Shown here: one piece after another, positions 1 to 8,694 of the stretch
Numbering within the stretch: the stretch's first letter is position 1
How the letters are laid out: each line of letters begins with the position of its first letter
DNA from: Natronomonas gomsonensis
GTDB lineage: Archaea; Halobacteriota; Halobacteria; Halobacteriales; Haloarculaceae
Direction: 5' to 3'
NCBI RefSeq assembly: GCF_013391635.1
Contig: NZ_JACAWU010000002.1
Coordinates: 1,612,001 to 1,676,000, forward strand
DNA length: 64,000 nt
Made by a program: the position numbers and the translations under genes
The notes under the pieces: generated by a model
The model's input: only the letters and a program-made list of their open reading frames with translations
Databases searched by the model: none
Told to the model about the DNA's origin: nothing

Positions 1-200
1 ACTACCGCAGACACCGTGGCGGCCCACTCCAGCGTCGCACCAGAAGTATTGCCGTCGCCTGCTGTCTCGGCGGCGGACTGGCGGCGTTCGGCGTCCTGAC
101 CGCCACCGGCCGTCCGACCGAAGGCCTTGCCGCGGGGAGCGTGTTGGTCGCCGTCGGCGCCTTTCTCGCGTTGGGCGCTGAACCCCGACCTACTCGATGA
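1..200 (+). CDS. C-terminal end of an unidentified membrane protein (5' end outside window)
   Basis: The frame starting at base 3 is open from the window edge to a TGA at 198-200, giving 65 residues. They include two hydrophobic stretches of about 18-20 residues separated by a short polar turn (around TGRPTEG), so this looks like the last two helices of a membrane protein ending in a short Arg/Pro tail. Third codon positions are mostly G/C, as in the neighbours. Its stop overlaps the 3' end of the convergent small membrane gene by 11 bases. The family cannot be recognised from this fragment; frame choice rests on hydrophobicity and codon use. Confidence 0.45.
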   Translation, partial: YRRHRGGPLQRRTRSIAVACCLGGGLAAFGVLTATGRPTEGLAAGSVLVAVGAFLALGAEPRPTR

Positions 201-456
201 ACCGACTGACGAGTTTTCTGTCGACCACGTCGACGAGAATCACGACGATACCGGCGATGCCGACTTGGGCCGTCGGCGCGAGGTTCGTGAACACGCCGAG
301 GAGGATTAGTTGTGCGAACAACAGCACGCCGCCGATTTCCAGTCGGTCGACGACCGCCTTCAAGTTCAGGTCGTCTTCGAGGTCGACGCGGGCCGGCACG
401 CGGGTGTCGTCGCCGATGCCGAGCAATCCCAGCAACGGCGGACTGTCGCTTCCCAT
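190..456 (-). CDS. small membrane protein of unknown function
   Basis: An 88-residue protein with a polar, acidic first third and two hydrophobic segments at about residues 41-55 and 61-77, so probably two transmembrane helices. ATG at 456 is the only reasonable start. It converges on the truncated membrane gene at the window edge (11-base overlap) and is divergent from the DUF2071 gene. I do not recognise a named family; small two-helix proteins of this kind are common in haloarchaea. No function is proposed. Confidence 0.6.
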   Translation of the reverse strand: MGSDSPPLLGLLGIGDDTRVPARVDLEDDLNLKAVVDRLEIGGVLLFAQLILLGVFTNLAPTAQVGIAGIVVILVDVVDRKLVSRFIE

Positions 457-545
457 GAAGGCCGTACTTCGAGACGGAAGAAATGTCTACTGGCTTCCAT
501 GCACGCTCCAAAATCTATGTACCACCTCGCCGTACACCTCCGTCG

Positions 546-1250
546 ATGCCCCGCCCGTTCCTTTCTGCGCACTGGAAGAACCTCCTGAACCTCACCTACG
601 AGGTGCCGCCGGAACTGCTGGAACCACACTGCCCCGACGGCGTCGAACTGGAGCGCTCCGAGGGCCGGAGTTTCGTCAGCCTCGTCGCCTTCGATTTCAC
701 CGACACGCGCGTGTTGGGCGTCCCGTGGCCGGGATATCGCGCCTTCCCAGAGGTGAACCTCCGGTTTTACGTCCGCCACGGCGACGAGCGTGGCGTCGTC
801 TTCCTCCGGGAGTTCGTCCCCAAACGCGCCGTCGCGTGGATTGCCCGAGCGCTGTACGGCGAACCGTACGTCCGAGCGCCGATGACCTCCGAACAGCGAC
901 TGACGCCTGAAGAACTGTCCTTCGGCCTGCGAGTCGACTACGGCGGACGCGAACACGACCTCGAAGTGACCGCCGACAGTCACTCCACGCACGTCCCGCC
1001 CGAGGACAGCCCCGAACACTTCTTCAAGGAACACTCGTGGGGATTCGGGACGGACAGACTGGGCCGGACGCGTCGTTATCGCGTCGACCACCCACGGTGG
1101 GCCGTCTACGACATCGAATCGCTGACCGTCGATATCGACTTCGAGACGCTGTACGGCGAGCAGTGGTCGTTTCTCAACGACGCCGACCCGATACACGAAC
1201 TGTTCGCCCAAGGCTCCGACGTGACTGTCTATCCGTCAGAATCACTGTAG
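546..1250 (+). CDS. DUF2071 / YqjF-like protein
   Basis: 234 residues beginning PRPFLSAHWKNLL and continuing with a segment on YEVPPELLEPHCPDGVELE, the pattern that opens DUF2071 (YqjF) proteins. The family folds as a beta-rich acetoacetate-decarboxylase-like barrel; its biochemical role is unknown. The frame is open further upstream (from 483), but ATG at 546 is preferred because family similarity starts there and an AT-rich TATA-like stretch lies at 511-518, the right distance for a leaderless message. Length is normal for the family. It is a single gene ending 19 bases before the convergent radical SAM gene. Confidence 0.85.
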   Translation: MPRPFLSAHWKNLLNLTYEVPPELLEPHCPDGVELERSEGRSFVSLVAFDFTDTRVLGVPWPGYRAFPEVNLRFYVRHGDERGVVFLREFVPKRAVAWIARALYGEPYVRAPMTSEQRLTPEELSFGLRVDYGGREHDLEVTADSHSTHVPPEDSPEHFFKEHSWGFGTDRLGRTRRYRVDHPRWAVYDIESLTVDIDFETLYGEQWSFLNDADPIHELFAQGSDVTVYPSESL

Positions 1251-1269
1251 AAGCCGCAGTGAGGCGCCG

Positions 1270-2289
1270 TTAGGCCAACGGCGTCCGCTCGACGACCGTC
1301 CCATCGTAGGTCGGATACTGCTCGACGATTTCGCCCTTCTCGACGTCGCCGTCCTCGACCATCTCCTCCAGGAGCCACCACGCCAACTCGACGTGGTCGG
1401 ATTTGACCGAGTAGAACGACTCTGGGATGCCCAACTCCTCCAGACGGCGCTCGGTCACCCACGTCTTCCCGTAGACGATGGTTCCGTCGTCGGTGATTTC
1501 GTCGAACTCCCGGCGGATGTTCCGTGCCATCCGCTTCAACCGCGAGCGGTGCTGGGCGGCGTCCTTGAAGACGCTCGTACAGAAGTACACCTTCTCGTGG
1601 TCGCCCATCTCCTCTAAGATGCCGTGGGAGCCCTCGACGGCGGACATGTGGTCCTCCTTGAGTTCGAAGCCCTCCTCCTGCATCCGGCGGTAGTTGCCGT
1701 CGGACATCTCGAACTCGTTGATGTTACAGAAGTCGGCGGCGCCCTCGTCGAGGAACTCGAGGAACTCCGGTTCCGGCCGGATGCCGGGAATCTCGAAGGC
1801 GGGCGTCAGTCCCTCCTCGCGGGCGATGTAGAGGATGTCCTCCCACTCTGTGCCGTGCATGTCGCCCCACAGCTCCAGCGGAGGGTGGAAGCGAATCTCG
1901 TCGAGACCGGCCTCGGCGAGTCGGCGCATGTTCTCTCGACCGCCCGTTATTCCGGTGTAGAGGTGCGTGTGGTGGTCTTCGCCGAACTCGTCTTTCAAGA
2001 GCGAGAGGTAGCGAGTGGTCTTCTCCATCGCCTCCTGTGGTTCACCGCCCGTGATGGAGGTGCCGAGGGCGCTCATCCGCTTTGCCTCCTCGATGATGTC
2101 GCTGTCGTCTTCGATGGGCCGTTCGTTGGCGTAGGCCTGTGTGACGTTCTTGCGGTTCTCGCCGAGCGGGCAGTAGAAACAGTCGCGTTGGTCGCAGTAG
2201 CCGTAGACGAAGAGAACCATCTTCCCACCCTTGGCGCACTGTTCACAGCCCTTCGAAATCATTCGTTGTCGTCGTTTGTCCGTCGACAC
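1270..2289 (-). CDS. radical SAM protein, COG2108-like
   Basis: 339 residues with a radical SAM core. The cluster-binding cysteines are C32, C37 and C40 (YCDQRDCFYC), a CX4CX2C spacing rather than the usual CX3CX2C, followed by an ITGGEP motif at 79-84 that would bind the methionine part of SAM. A further CXXC pair (C15, C18) lies just upstream. The sequence resembles the archaeal family described as related to pyruvate formate-lyase activating enzyme; its substrate is unknown. ATG at 2289 or the internal Met10 (2262) could be the start; the first keeps the basic N-terminus. It is divergent from the MFS exporter gene with only 57 bases between them. Confidence 0.82.
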   Translation of the reverse strand: MSTDKRRQRMISKGCEQCAKGGKMVLFVYGYCDQRDCFYCPLGENRKNVTQAYANERPIEDDSDIIEEAKRMSALGTSITGGEPQEAMEKTTRYLSLLKDEFGEDHHTHLYTGITGGRENMRRLAEAGLDEIRFHPPLELWGDMHGTEWEDILYIAREEGLTPAFEIPGIRPEPEFLEFLDEGAADFCNINEFEMSDGNYRRMQEEGFELKEDHMSAVEGSHGILEEMGDHEKVYFCTSVFKDAAQHRSRLKRMARNIRREFDEITDDGTIVYGKTWVTERRLEELGIPESFYSVKSDHVELAWWLLEEMVEDGDVEKGEIVEQYPTYDGTVVERTPLA

Positions 2290-2315
2290 GCAAAAGTCGT
2301 GCGTTACACGGTCCG

Positions 2316-2322
2316 TTTTATA
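2316..2322 (+). promoter_or_regulatory. TATA box for the MFS transporter gene
   Basis: TTTTATA centred 28 bases before the GTG at 2347. This spacing is that of a leaderless archaeal promoter and is the main reason for choosing the GTG as start. Confidence 0.7.
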
Positions 2323-2346
2323 CGCGTCGACGCCGACTGTCGTCCC

Positions 2347-3627
2347 GTGCAGAACCGTCGTGGACTCGCCGTCGTCTTCCTCGTCGTGTTCGTCGACCTC
2401 GCGGGGTTCGGTATCGTCATCCCCATCCTCCCGTTTTTCGCCCGCTCCTTCGGCGCCTCGGAGTTGGTCATCGGCCTGCTCGCGGCCACCTACTCGCTGA
2501 TGCAGTTCGGCTTCGCGCCGCTTCTCGGGTCGCTGTCGGACCGCTACGGCCGCCGACTCGTGATGGTGGTGTCGCTGGCCGGGGCGGTCGTCGCGTGGAC
2601 AATCTTCGGCTTCGCGACCGGATTGGCGACACTGTTCGTCGCTCGGGGACTCGCCGGTGCGATGGGCGGCAACATCGCCGCCGCCCAGGCCTCCGTGGCG
2701 GACCTCACGACGCCCGAGGAGCGACCGAAAGCCCTCGGCTACCTCGGTGCGGCGTTCGGCTTCGGGTTCATCTTCGGACCGGTCATCGGTGCAGCGCTGG
2801 CCTTCGAGGGAACCGTCACCGTCGTCGCCGGCATTGCCCCCGCCTTCGTCCCCGTCTCACCGTTTTCGCTGCCGGCGTTCGGCGCCGCCGCCACCAGCCT
2901 GCTCGCGCTCGTGTTGGCCGCAACCCTGTTGCCGGCCACGAAGGGCGAAACCGAACGGGAGTCCCAACTCGACGCCCTCCGGAACGCCTTGGCCGCTCCC
3001 GGCCTCCGCGGACTGCTCGGGGCGTTCTTCCTCGTGTCGTTTGCCTTCTCCGGCGTCCAAATCATGTTCATCCCCTACGTCGCAGACATCTACGGCTACA
3101 CCGAGAGTCAGGCGGCGCTGCTTTTCGCCTACATCGGCGTCCTCGCCGTCGTCGTTCAGGGCGGCCTCATCGGCCCGCTGACGAGTCGCTACGGCGATGC
3201 GCCACTGACCGTCTTCGGAGCCGGTTGTCTCGCCGTCTCCCTTGTCGGGATTCCGGCGGCACCGACCATCGGACGGCTCCTCCCCGACGCGACCAGAGTC
3301 GTCGGCTTTCTCACACCGGAGTTGCTCGGCCTGCTCGTCGTCCTCGCGGCGCTGTCGCTGGGCAACGGCGTGTTGAGCGTCACGCTGACCGCGCTGGTCT
3401 CGAAGGGTGCCGGGTCGCGTCAGGGGTCGGCGTTCGGCCTGACACAGGGCGCCGGCAGCCTCGCACGCACCATCGGTCCCGTCGTGATGGGCGGACTGTA
3501 CACCGCCGTCGCCTACTGGGCGCCGTTCGTCCTCGGGTTCGTGCTGTTGCTCCCGGTCGTCGTCTACGCCGTCGGCCTCCCAGCTGTCGCCCCCGAGCGG
3601 CCGGCCGACCCCGGCCACGTCCGATAG
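2347..3627 (+). CDS. MFS transporter (TetA-like drug/multidrug exporter type)
   Basis: 426 residues with about 12 hydrophobic helices. The first helix carries the VFVDLAGFGIVIPILPFF pattern of drug:H+ antiporters, and the loop between helices 2 and 3 has the family motif GSLSDRYGRR. These mark a major facilitator of the TetA/DHA1 group in the cytoplasmic membrane, probably proton-driven export of a small molecule; the substrate cannot be inferred. The start is a GTG at 2347, supported by the TATA box and by the helix beginning a few residues later; the frame itself stays open far upstream with no transporter-like sequence. A lipoprotein gene follows 43 bases downstream. Confidence 0.88.
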   Translation: MQNRRGLAVVFLVVFVDLAGFGIVIPILPFFARSFGASELVIGLLAATYSLMQFGFAPLLGSLSDRYGRRLVMVVSLAGAVVAWTIFGFATGLATLFVARGLAGAMGGNIAAAQASVADLTTPEERPKALGYLGAAFGFGFIFGPVIGAALAFEGTVTVVAGIAPAFVPVSPFSLPAFGAAATSLLALVLAATLLPATKGETERESQLDALRNALAAPGLRGLLGAFFLVSFAFSGVQIMFIPYVADIYGYTESQAALLFAYIGVLAVVVQGGLIGPLTSRYGDAPLTVFGAGCLAVSLVGIPAAPTIGRLLPDATRVVGFLTPELLGLLVVLAALSLGNGVLSVTLTALVSKGAGSRQGSAFGLTQGAGSLARTIGPVVMGGLYTAVAYWAPFVLGFVLLLPVVVYAVGLPAVAPERPADPGHVR

Positions 3628-3670
3628 CGGGACCGATGAGGTGAAAAGCGACGACCACCTTCCTTCGTCC

Positions 3671-4336
3671 ATGTCACCGACGCGACGCCAAGTGCTCGCC
3701 GGACTCGGCGCGGGAGCAGCCGGCGGACTGGCGGGCTGTACGGATGCCCTCGACGGCGGCGTCACCGCGTTCGGAGCGACGGGCGTCGGCCTCTCGGCGA
3801 GCGTCCAAGAGGAGACCGGCTACACCCACAACCGGACGATTGAGGACGTAATCTCCCGCGAGTTCGAGCGGTTCGGACTCTCCCGAACCGTCGAGGTGAC
3901 GAACATCGTCTCGGAGTACGACCGCGCCATCGAACTCGGGTTCTTGGGCACGCGGATTCAGGCGGCGGTGTTCGCGACGCTTTCGACCCCACAGGTGAGC
4001 GTTCTCGGCCGGTCGTTCAACCCCATCGCCGAGATGTCGGCCGAGGAAATCGCCGCGTTAGTTCAGGACCGCTACGACAACGTCGGCGGCCTCGAACCCG
4101 ACGGCGAACTCGAAGCCACGGTGACGGGCGAGACGACGACCGTCACGCGCTTTGCCGGACAGGCCCGTCTCGTCGAGTTGGGACAGGGCATCGACATCTA
4201 CCTCTACGTCAGCGACGCGGTCGAGGTCGGCGAGGACTTCGTCGTGACGCTGGCCGCCCACCCGCAGGCGTTCGGCGAGCGACTCGACACCGTCCGGACG
4301 CTACTCGCAGGGGTCGAACCCCGCGCGGAATCGTAG
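3671..4336 (+). CDS. Tat-exported lipoprotein, DUF6517-like
   Basis: 221 residues. The N-terminus MSPTRRQVLAGLGAGAAGG contains the twin arginines of a Tat signal and leads into a lipobox LAGC, so the mature protein is probably lipid-anchored on the outer face of the membrane, typical for haloarchaea. The rest is soluble, acidic and beta-rich; it resembles the haloarchaeal family DUF6517, of unknown function. An upstream in-frame GTG at 3641 would put ten polar residues before the signal and is less likely than ATG 3671. Confidence 0.78.
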   Translation: MSPTRRQVLAGLGAGAAGGLAGCTDALDGGVTAFGATGVGLSASVQEETGYTHNRTIEDVISREFERFGLSRTVEVTNIVSEYDRAIELGFLGTRIQAAVFATLSTPQVSVLGRSFNPIAEMSAEEIAALVQDRYDNVGGLEPDGELEATVTGETTTVTRFAGQARLVELGQGIDIYLYVSDAVEVGEDFVVTLAAHPQAFGERLDTVRTLLAGVEPRAES

Positions 4337-4396
4337 GGACCGCTCGACAGGGAGAAGGGACTTAACGCCTCGCGTGAAATCATCGCACGAACAGCG

Positions 4397-5488
4397 ATGC
4401 TGCTCATCCTGTGTGTCGACCTCGACGACGACCTCGGTCGGAAGACCGGCTTCGAGACGCCGGTCGTCGGCCGCGACAGCGTCGAGGCCGCCGCCGTCGC
4501 CCTCGCCAACGCCGACCCCGAGGACTCCGACGTGAACGTCTGTTTTCAAGGTATTCACCTCCACGACGCCATCGACGACGAGTCCGTCGAGGTTGCCGTC
4601 GTCACCGGGACGGCGAAGGCGGACGTCTCCGCCAACCGCAAGGTCGGCAAAGAGGTCGACACCGTCCTCGCCTCGCTGTCGACCGGCGAGGACGTTCGGG
4701 CCATCGTCGTCACCGACGGCGCCCAAGACGAATCCGTCCTGCCGGTCATCCGGTCGCGCGTCCCCATCGACGGCGTCCGCCGCGTCGTCGTCCGGCAGGC
4801 ACAGGACCTCGAATCGATGTACTACACGTTCAAGCAGGTACTCGCCGACCCCGAAACCCGTGGGACCATCCTCATCCCGCTCGGTATCCTGCTGTTAATC
4901 TACCCGGTCGCAATCGTCGCCGAGGAGTTGGGCCTGCCGGGGTCGACGCTCGGGGTCATCTCCGCGCTGTTGGGACTGTACATCCTCTTTCGTGGCCTCG
5001 GCCTGGAGGACGCCATCGACGACACCGCCGAGCGACTCCGCGTCGGCCTCTTTTCGGGGCGCGTCCAACTCATCACGTACGTCGTCGGGGTCGCACTGCT
5101 CGCCGTCGGGGCTGCGTCCGGACTCGAGACCGTCGGCGAGTTACCGTCGCCGGAACCGCTGTCGGCCGCCTCGGCGTTCGTCTACGGGTCCGTCCAGTGG
5201 GCCGCTGCCGCGGGCGTCGTCGCCTCGCTCGGCCGCATCACCGACGAGTACCTCGCCGGCAGTTTCCGGTGGCGATACCTCAACGCCCCGTTCTACGTGG
5301 CCGCAATCGCCATCGTCCTCCACGGCCTGAGTGCGTTCTTCCTCCAGTTGCCGTTCGCCGGCCTCCCGTATCTCGCGGGAACGCTCACCGCGGGGACGCT
5401 CGTCGGACTCGCCAGCACGCTCGCCTTCGCCGTCGCCGAGCAGCGGTTCCCGCGGAACCGCGATTCGGATTCGGAGCTAATCGGTTAA
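4397..5488 (+). CDS. DUF373 family membrane protein
   Basis: 363 residues. The first ~150 form a soluble alpha/beta domain opening with LLILCVDLDDDLG and containing repeated VVVTDGAQDE-like strands; the C-terminal half has about six hydrophobic helices. This two-part layout is that of the archaeal family DUF373 (predicted membrane protein), whose function is unknown. A TTAA-containing TATA-like stretch lies about 35 bases before ATG 4397. Its stop codon overlaps that of the convergent beta-propeller gene by 4 bases. Confidence 0.85.
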   Translation: MLLILCVDLDDDLGRKTGFETPVVGRDSVEAAAVALANADPEDSDVNVCFQGIHLHDAIDDESVEVAVVTGTAKADVSANRKVGKEVDTVLASLSTGEDVRAIVVTDGAQDESVLPVIRSRVPIDGVRRVVVRQAQDLESMYYTFKQVLADPETRGTILIPLGILLLIYPVAIVAEELGLPGSTLGVISALLGLYILFRGLGLEDAIDDTAERLRVGLFSGRVQLITYVVGVALLAVGAASGLETVGELPSPEPLSAASAFVYGSVQWAAAAGVVASLGRITDEYLAGSFRWRYLNAPFYVAAIAIVLHGLSAFFLQLPFAGLPYLAGTLTAGTLVGLASTLAFAVAEQRFPRNRDSDSELIG

Positions 5489-6261
5489 ACCACCGCGAGA
5501 GCGGTCACGTCGGGTAATCCGAGCGAGCGATGTCGCCAGCCGTCGCCCGCGTTCACGAGGAAGGTCCCGTCCGTCGTGACCGCGTAGGTCGCCTCGCCGT
5601 ACGCCACGTCGGCGATGGTCCCCTCGATTGGTAACTCGACGGCCGACCACTCCCCGTCGGTCCGCTCGTACAGTCGGTCGCCCGTGGCGGCGTGGGCGGT
5701 GCCGTCGACCCGGTTGGCCGCGACCTGGAAGTCGCCGTCGAGGGCCTCCATCCAGCCGTTGGCGAGGTAGTACAGCCCCGTTTCGGTCGCCGCCAGCGGC
5801 CCGCCGGCGGTCGTCACGTCGTGGGCGGCCGTCAGTCCGACGTGCGTGCCGTCGAGGCGGTGGACGCCGGAGGCCGCAGCGACCATCTCGCCGTCCATCG
5901 CGCGCACGTCGTCCAGTTCCGCGAGCGTCACCCAGCCGTCGTCGTATCGAGCGATACGTCCCTCGCCGGCCGCGAGCAGGCCGTCGTGATAGCCGACGGC
6001 GTCGGCAGGGCCGAACCCGGTCGGTTCGAACTCCTCGCCAGTCCCCACGAGAACGTCGTCGGTCGTGGCGACGGCGAGGCGGCCGTCGGCGCTCGCAGCG
6101 TCGGTGGCCGTCCCCCGGTGGACCAAGGAGAACTCCCCGACGATGTCGTCGGACACGTCGACACGGGTGATGCCGACACCGGTCGCGACGAACGCCGTCG
6201 TGGTCCCGGTCTTGTCGGCGTAGACGCGCTTCTCGTCGATGCTGATATCCTCGTCGCTCAT
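5485..6261 (-). CDS. HVO_0234-family beta-propeller protein
   Basis: 258 residues built from short repeated beta units of the type xLAVATTDDVLVG / GLLAAGEGRIARYDDGW / LYYLANGWMEAL, spaced about 40 residues apart, which predicts a beta-propeller of roughly six blades. No signal peptide or membrane helix, so cytoplasmic. It resembles the haloarchaeal family annotated as HVO_0234-family beta-propeller; no function is known. A TATAAA stretch on this strand (6293-6298) precedes the start by about 35 bases and overlaps the stop codon of the upstream regulator gene. It converges on the DUF373 gene with a 4-base overlap. Confidence 0.75.
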   Translation of the reverse strand: MSDEDISIDEKRVYADKTGTTTAFVATGVGITRVDVSDDIVGEFSLVHRGTATDAASADGRLAVATTDDVLVGTGEEFEPTGFGPADAVGYHDGLLAAGEGRIARYDDGWVTLAELDDVRAMDGEMVAAASGVHRLDGTHVGLTAAHDVTTAGGPLAATETGLYYLANGWMEALDGDFQVAANRVDGTAHAATGDRLYERTDGEWSAVELPIEGTIADVAYGEATYAVTTDGTFLVNAGDGWRHRSLGLPDVTALAVV

Positions 6262-6293
6262 ATCTCACCTCGGAGGTGCGGGGCCGAAAGCGT

Positions 6294-7076
6294 TTATACC
6301 GGCGTCGAACGTTCGACCGGTTCCGAGCGGTCGCGCACCCGCTCGAAGACCGACCGTCCCCACTCGACGGCATCGTCGTCGGAACTGAACGCCGCACCGA
6401 GAAGCGACCCGTCGTCGTAGGCGAACAGGCCGACCTGCTCGTCGTCGAACAGCATGACGGCGAACGGGAGCTCCTCGGCGGCGGTTCTGACGTTCAGCCC
6501 CGGTTGTTCGAGCGCCGCCTCGTAGCGGTCGTAACTGTCAGCCAGCCGCGACAGCGCGGCGGATTCGATGACGAGCGTCACCGTCTGGTCGGTCGCCGCG
6601 ACCCGTTCGTGGGAGGCTTCCAGGTACCGCGGCATCCCAGCCGGCGAGAGACAGCGCAGTCGGTCGGCTGTCTGTGCGAGGGATTCCATCCGCTCGAGCG
6701 GCCGCTCGGGGGCGTGTCTCCCCGGCGCGACGATACGGCCGCGTTCGAACAGCGACGGTGGGTACTGGCGGTCGGTTGGCAAGCCGTTCAGCAGTCGCTC
6801 GGCGTCGTCCAACCGTTGCAGTCGGGCGAGGTAGGCGTCGTGTCGTTGCCACGCCAGCCGGCCGAAGCCCGTGAGCCCATAGCCGCAGCCACGCTGTTCG
6901 ACCAGCCCCGCGTCTTCGAGTTCCTTCAGCGCCTTGTACACCGTCGACCGCGAGACGCCGAGTTCCTCACGCAGTCCTCGCTGGTCCGTCGGCCCGTCAG
7001 CGAGGGCCGTCAGCAGCGGCGTTCGCTTGGCGAGTACGTTCGCGACCGCTGACACGTCACGGTCGAGTTCGTCCAT
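6294..7076 (-). CDS. winged-helix transcriptional regulator with FilR1-type domain
   Basis: 260 residues. Residues ~10-70 form a winged helix (GLREELGVSRSTVYKALKEL is the recognition region) of the type that binds DNA as a dimer. Residues ~110-240 match the layout of the methanogenesis-regulator FilR1 middle domain (PF08350), a presumed sensor domain found in many haloarchaeal regulators of unknown targets. It is divergent from the phosphohexomutase gene. A TATA-like ATTAATAAA (as read on the plus strand, 7097-7105) lies 21-29 bases before the start, and two adjacent palindromes lie directly upstream of it, suggesting autoregulation. Confidence 0.8.
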   Translation of the reverse strand: MDELDRDVSAVANVLAKRTPLLTALADGPTDQRGLREELGVSRSTVYKALKELEDAGLVEQRGCGYGLTGFGRLAWQRHDAYLARLQRLDDAERLLNGLPTDRQYPPSLFERGRIVAPGRHAPERPLERMESLAQTADRLRCLSPAGMPRYLEASHERVAATDQTVTLVIESAALSRLADSYDRYEAALEQPGLNVRTAAEELPFAVMLFDDEQVGLFAYDDGSLLGAAFSSDDDAVEWGRSVFERVRDRSEPVERSTPV

Positions 7077-7096
7077 ATCGGCCCCTAACGAACTAC

Positions 7097-7142
7097 ATTA
7101 ATAAAGGGATACGCATCGAATCGATGTTTCGAACGTCGAAAC
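7097..7142 (-). promoter_or_regulatory. promoter with two palindromic operator candidates
   Basis: A TATA-like element at 7097-7105 serves the regulator gene on the minus strand. Immediately behind it are CATCGA-A-TCGATG (7114-7126) and GTTTCGA-ACG-TCGAAAC (7126-7142), both perfect inverted repeats sharing one base. Winged-helix dimers bind such sites, so the product of the adjacent gene is the obvious candidate ligand. Confidence 0.55.
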
Positions 7143-7317
7143 GTGTTCGGCCCTTCGAAACAGTGTGCGGCGCGTAACGTAAAGGTCCCCGACTGCGCAG
7201 GAGTAGGTAGGTCCCCCTGACGCTGCGGTGCCTCCGGAAGGACTGTTCCTCCACTTCATCCCGACGGCAGCGGCCGCTGTCGGAACCCCTTTGCCGCCGC
7301 CCGTCAAGGAGACAGGT

Positions 7318-8694
7318 ATGCAGGTGTTCGGGTCGAGTGGTGTCCGTGGCGTCGCGGGCGAGGAGTTGACGCCACCGTTCGTCGGGCAAGTCGCCGCTGC
7401 TGCGGGTACCGAGCTCGATACCGAGTCGGTCGCCATCGCTCGTGACACACGAACCACCGGTCGGCTGTTCGCCGACGCTGCCGCGAGCGCCCTCGCCGCC
7501 ATCGGTTGCGACGTACATCGCCTCGGCATCGTGCCGACGCCGGCCGCTCAAGCCTACGCCGAGCGAACCGGCGTTCCCGTTGTCGTGATTACCGCGAGTC
7601 ACAACCCACCGGAGTACAACGGCGTGAAACTCGTCGGGGCCAACGGCGTCGAGTTGCCGCAGACGACGCTAGAGCGAATCGAGGAGCGTCTCCTCGCGGA
7701 GGATTTCACGCTTGTCGGCTACGCCGCCGTCGGGTCCCACCGCGAGGTTGACGACGCTCCGGAGCGTTACGTCGACGCGTTACTCGACAGACTGGAGTCC
7801 GAGGGACGCCGCGAACGAATCACCGACGCCGACCTCACGGTCGCGTTGGACCCCGGCCACGGCGCCGGCTGTCTGACCAGCCCCGAGTTCTTCCGGAAAC
7901 TCGGCTGTCGCGTCGTCACCGTCAACGCCCAACCCGACGGCCATTTCCCCGGCCGGAACCCGGAACCCGTCGCCGCGAACCTCGCGGACCTGCGGCGACT
8001 CGTCGGAGCGACCGACGCCGACCTCGGTATCGCCCACGACGGCGACGCCGACCGCGCGATATTCGTCGACGAACGGGGCGAACACATCGAGGGCGACACC
8101 GCTCTCGCGGCGCTCGCCGCCGCGGAACTCGACGCCGGCGACGTGACAGTTTCGGCGGTCAACGTCTCCCAGCGTCTCGTCGACGTGGCCGACGACGCCG
8201 GCGCCGACGTGGAGTTGACCCCAATCGGCAGTACCTACATCATCAGTCGCATCCGAGAGCTACAACGCGAGGGTCGCGAAGTGCCCATCGCGGGCGAGGG
8301 CAACGGCGGCATCCTCTTTCCGGACTACCGCATCGCCCGCGACGGAGCCTACACCGCCGCACGCTTCCTCGCGTTGCTCGACGAGCGCTCGGCAAGTGCG
8401 GTAGCCGCGTCTCACGGCGACTACGCCAATGTCCGGGCGAACCTCGAGTACGAGGACGAGGACGGCCGCACGGCGATGCTCGCGGCCGCCGAGAAACACG
8501 CCGACGACGCAGACGCCGAGTTGACGACCATCGACGGCTATCGTCTCGATTACGGCGACGCGTGGGTGTTGGCCCGGCCGAGCGGGACGGAGCCGCTCGT
8601 CAGACTGTACGCCGAGGCCCGAAATCAGAAGCGAGCGACGTCCCTCCTCGAGGGGGTCAGAGCCGAGATGGTCGAGGCGAGAGACGGCGACTGA
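7318..8694 (+). CDS. glmM: phosphoglucosamine mutase / phosphohexomutase
   Basis: 458 residues of the alpha-D-phosphohexomutase superfamily, which interconverts hexose(amine) 6- and 1-phosphates for sugar-nucleotide synthesis. Visible motifs: active-site serine S94 in TASHNPPEYNG, the metal loop DGDADR starting at D241, and the phosphate-binding RPSGTEPLVR near the C-terminus. Length is normal. The frame is open upstream to 7228 but ATG 7318 starts exactly at the conserved QVFGSSGVRG. The symbol glmM reflects the closest group; a phosphomannomutase/phosphoglucomutase role cannot be excluded because haloarchaea carry several paralogs. Confidence 0.85.
   Translation: MQVFGSSGVRGVAGEELTPPFVGQVAAAAGTELDTESVAIARDTRTTGRLFADAAASALAAIGCDVHRLGIVPTPAAQAYAERTGVPVVVITASHNPPEYNGVKLVGANGVELPQTTLERIEERLLAEDFTLVGYAAVGSHREVDDAPERYVDALLDRLESEGRRERITDADLTVALDPGHGAGCLTSPEFFRKLGCRVVTVNAQPDGHFPGRNPEPVAANLADLRRLVGATDADLGIAHDGDADRAIFVDERGEHIEGDTALAALAAAELDAGDVTVSAVNVSQRLVDVADDAGADVELTPIGSTYIISRIRELQREGREVPIAGEGNGGILFPDYRIARDGAYTAARFLALLDERSASAVAASHGDYANVRANLEYEDEDGRTAMLAAAEKHADDADAELTTIDGYRLDYGDAWVLARPSGTEPLVRLYAEARNQKRATSLLEGVRAEMVEARDGD

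Noticed and set aside
1624..2346. N-terminal extension of the MFS protein
   Set aside because: The open frame continues upstream but lies antisense to the radical SAM gene; the TATA box places the start at the GTG at 2347.
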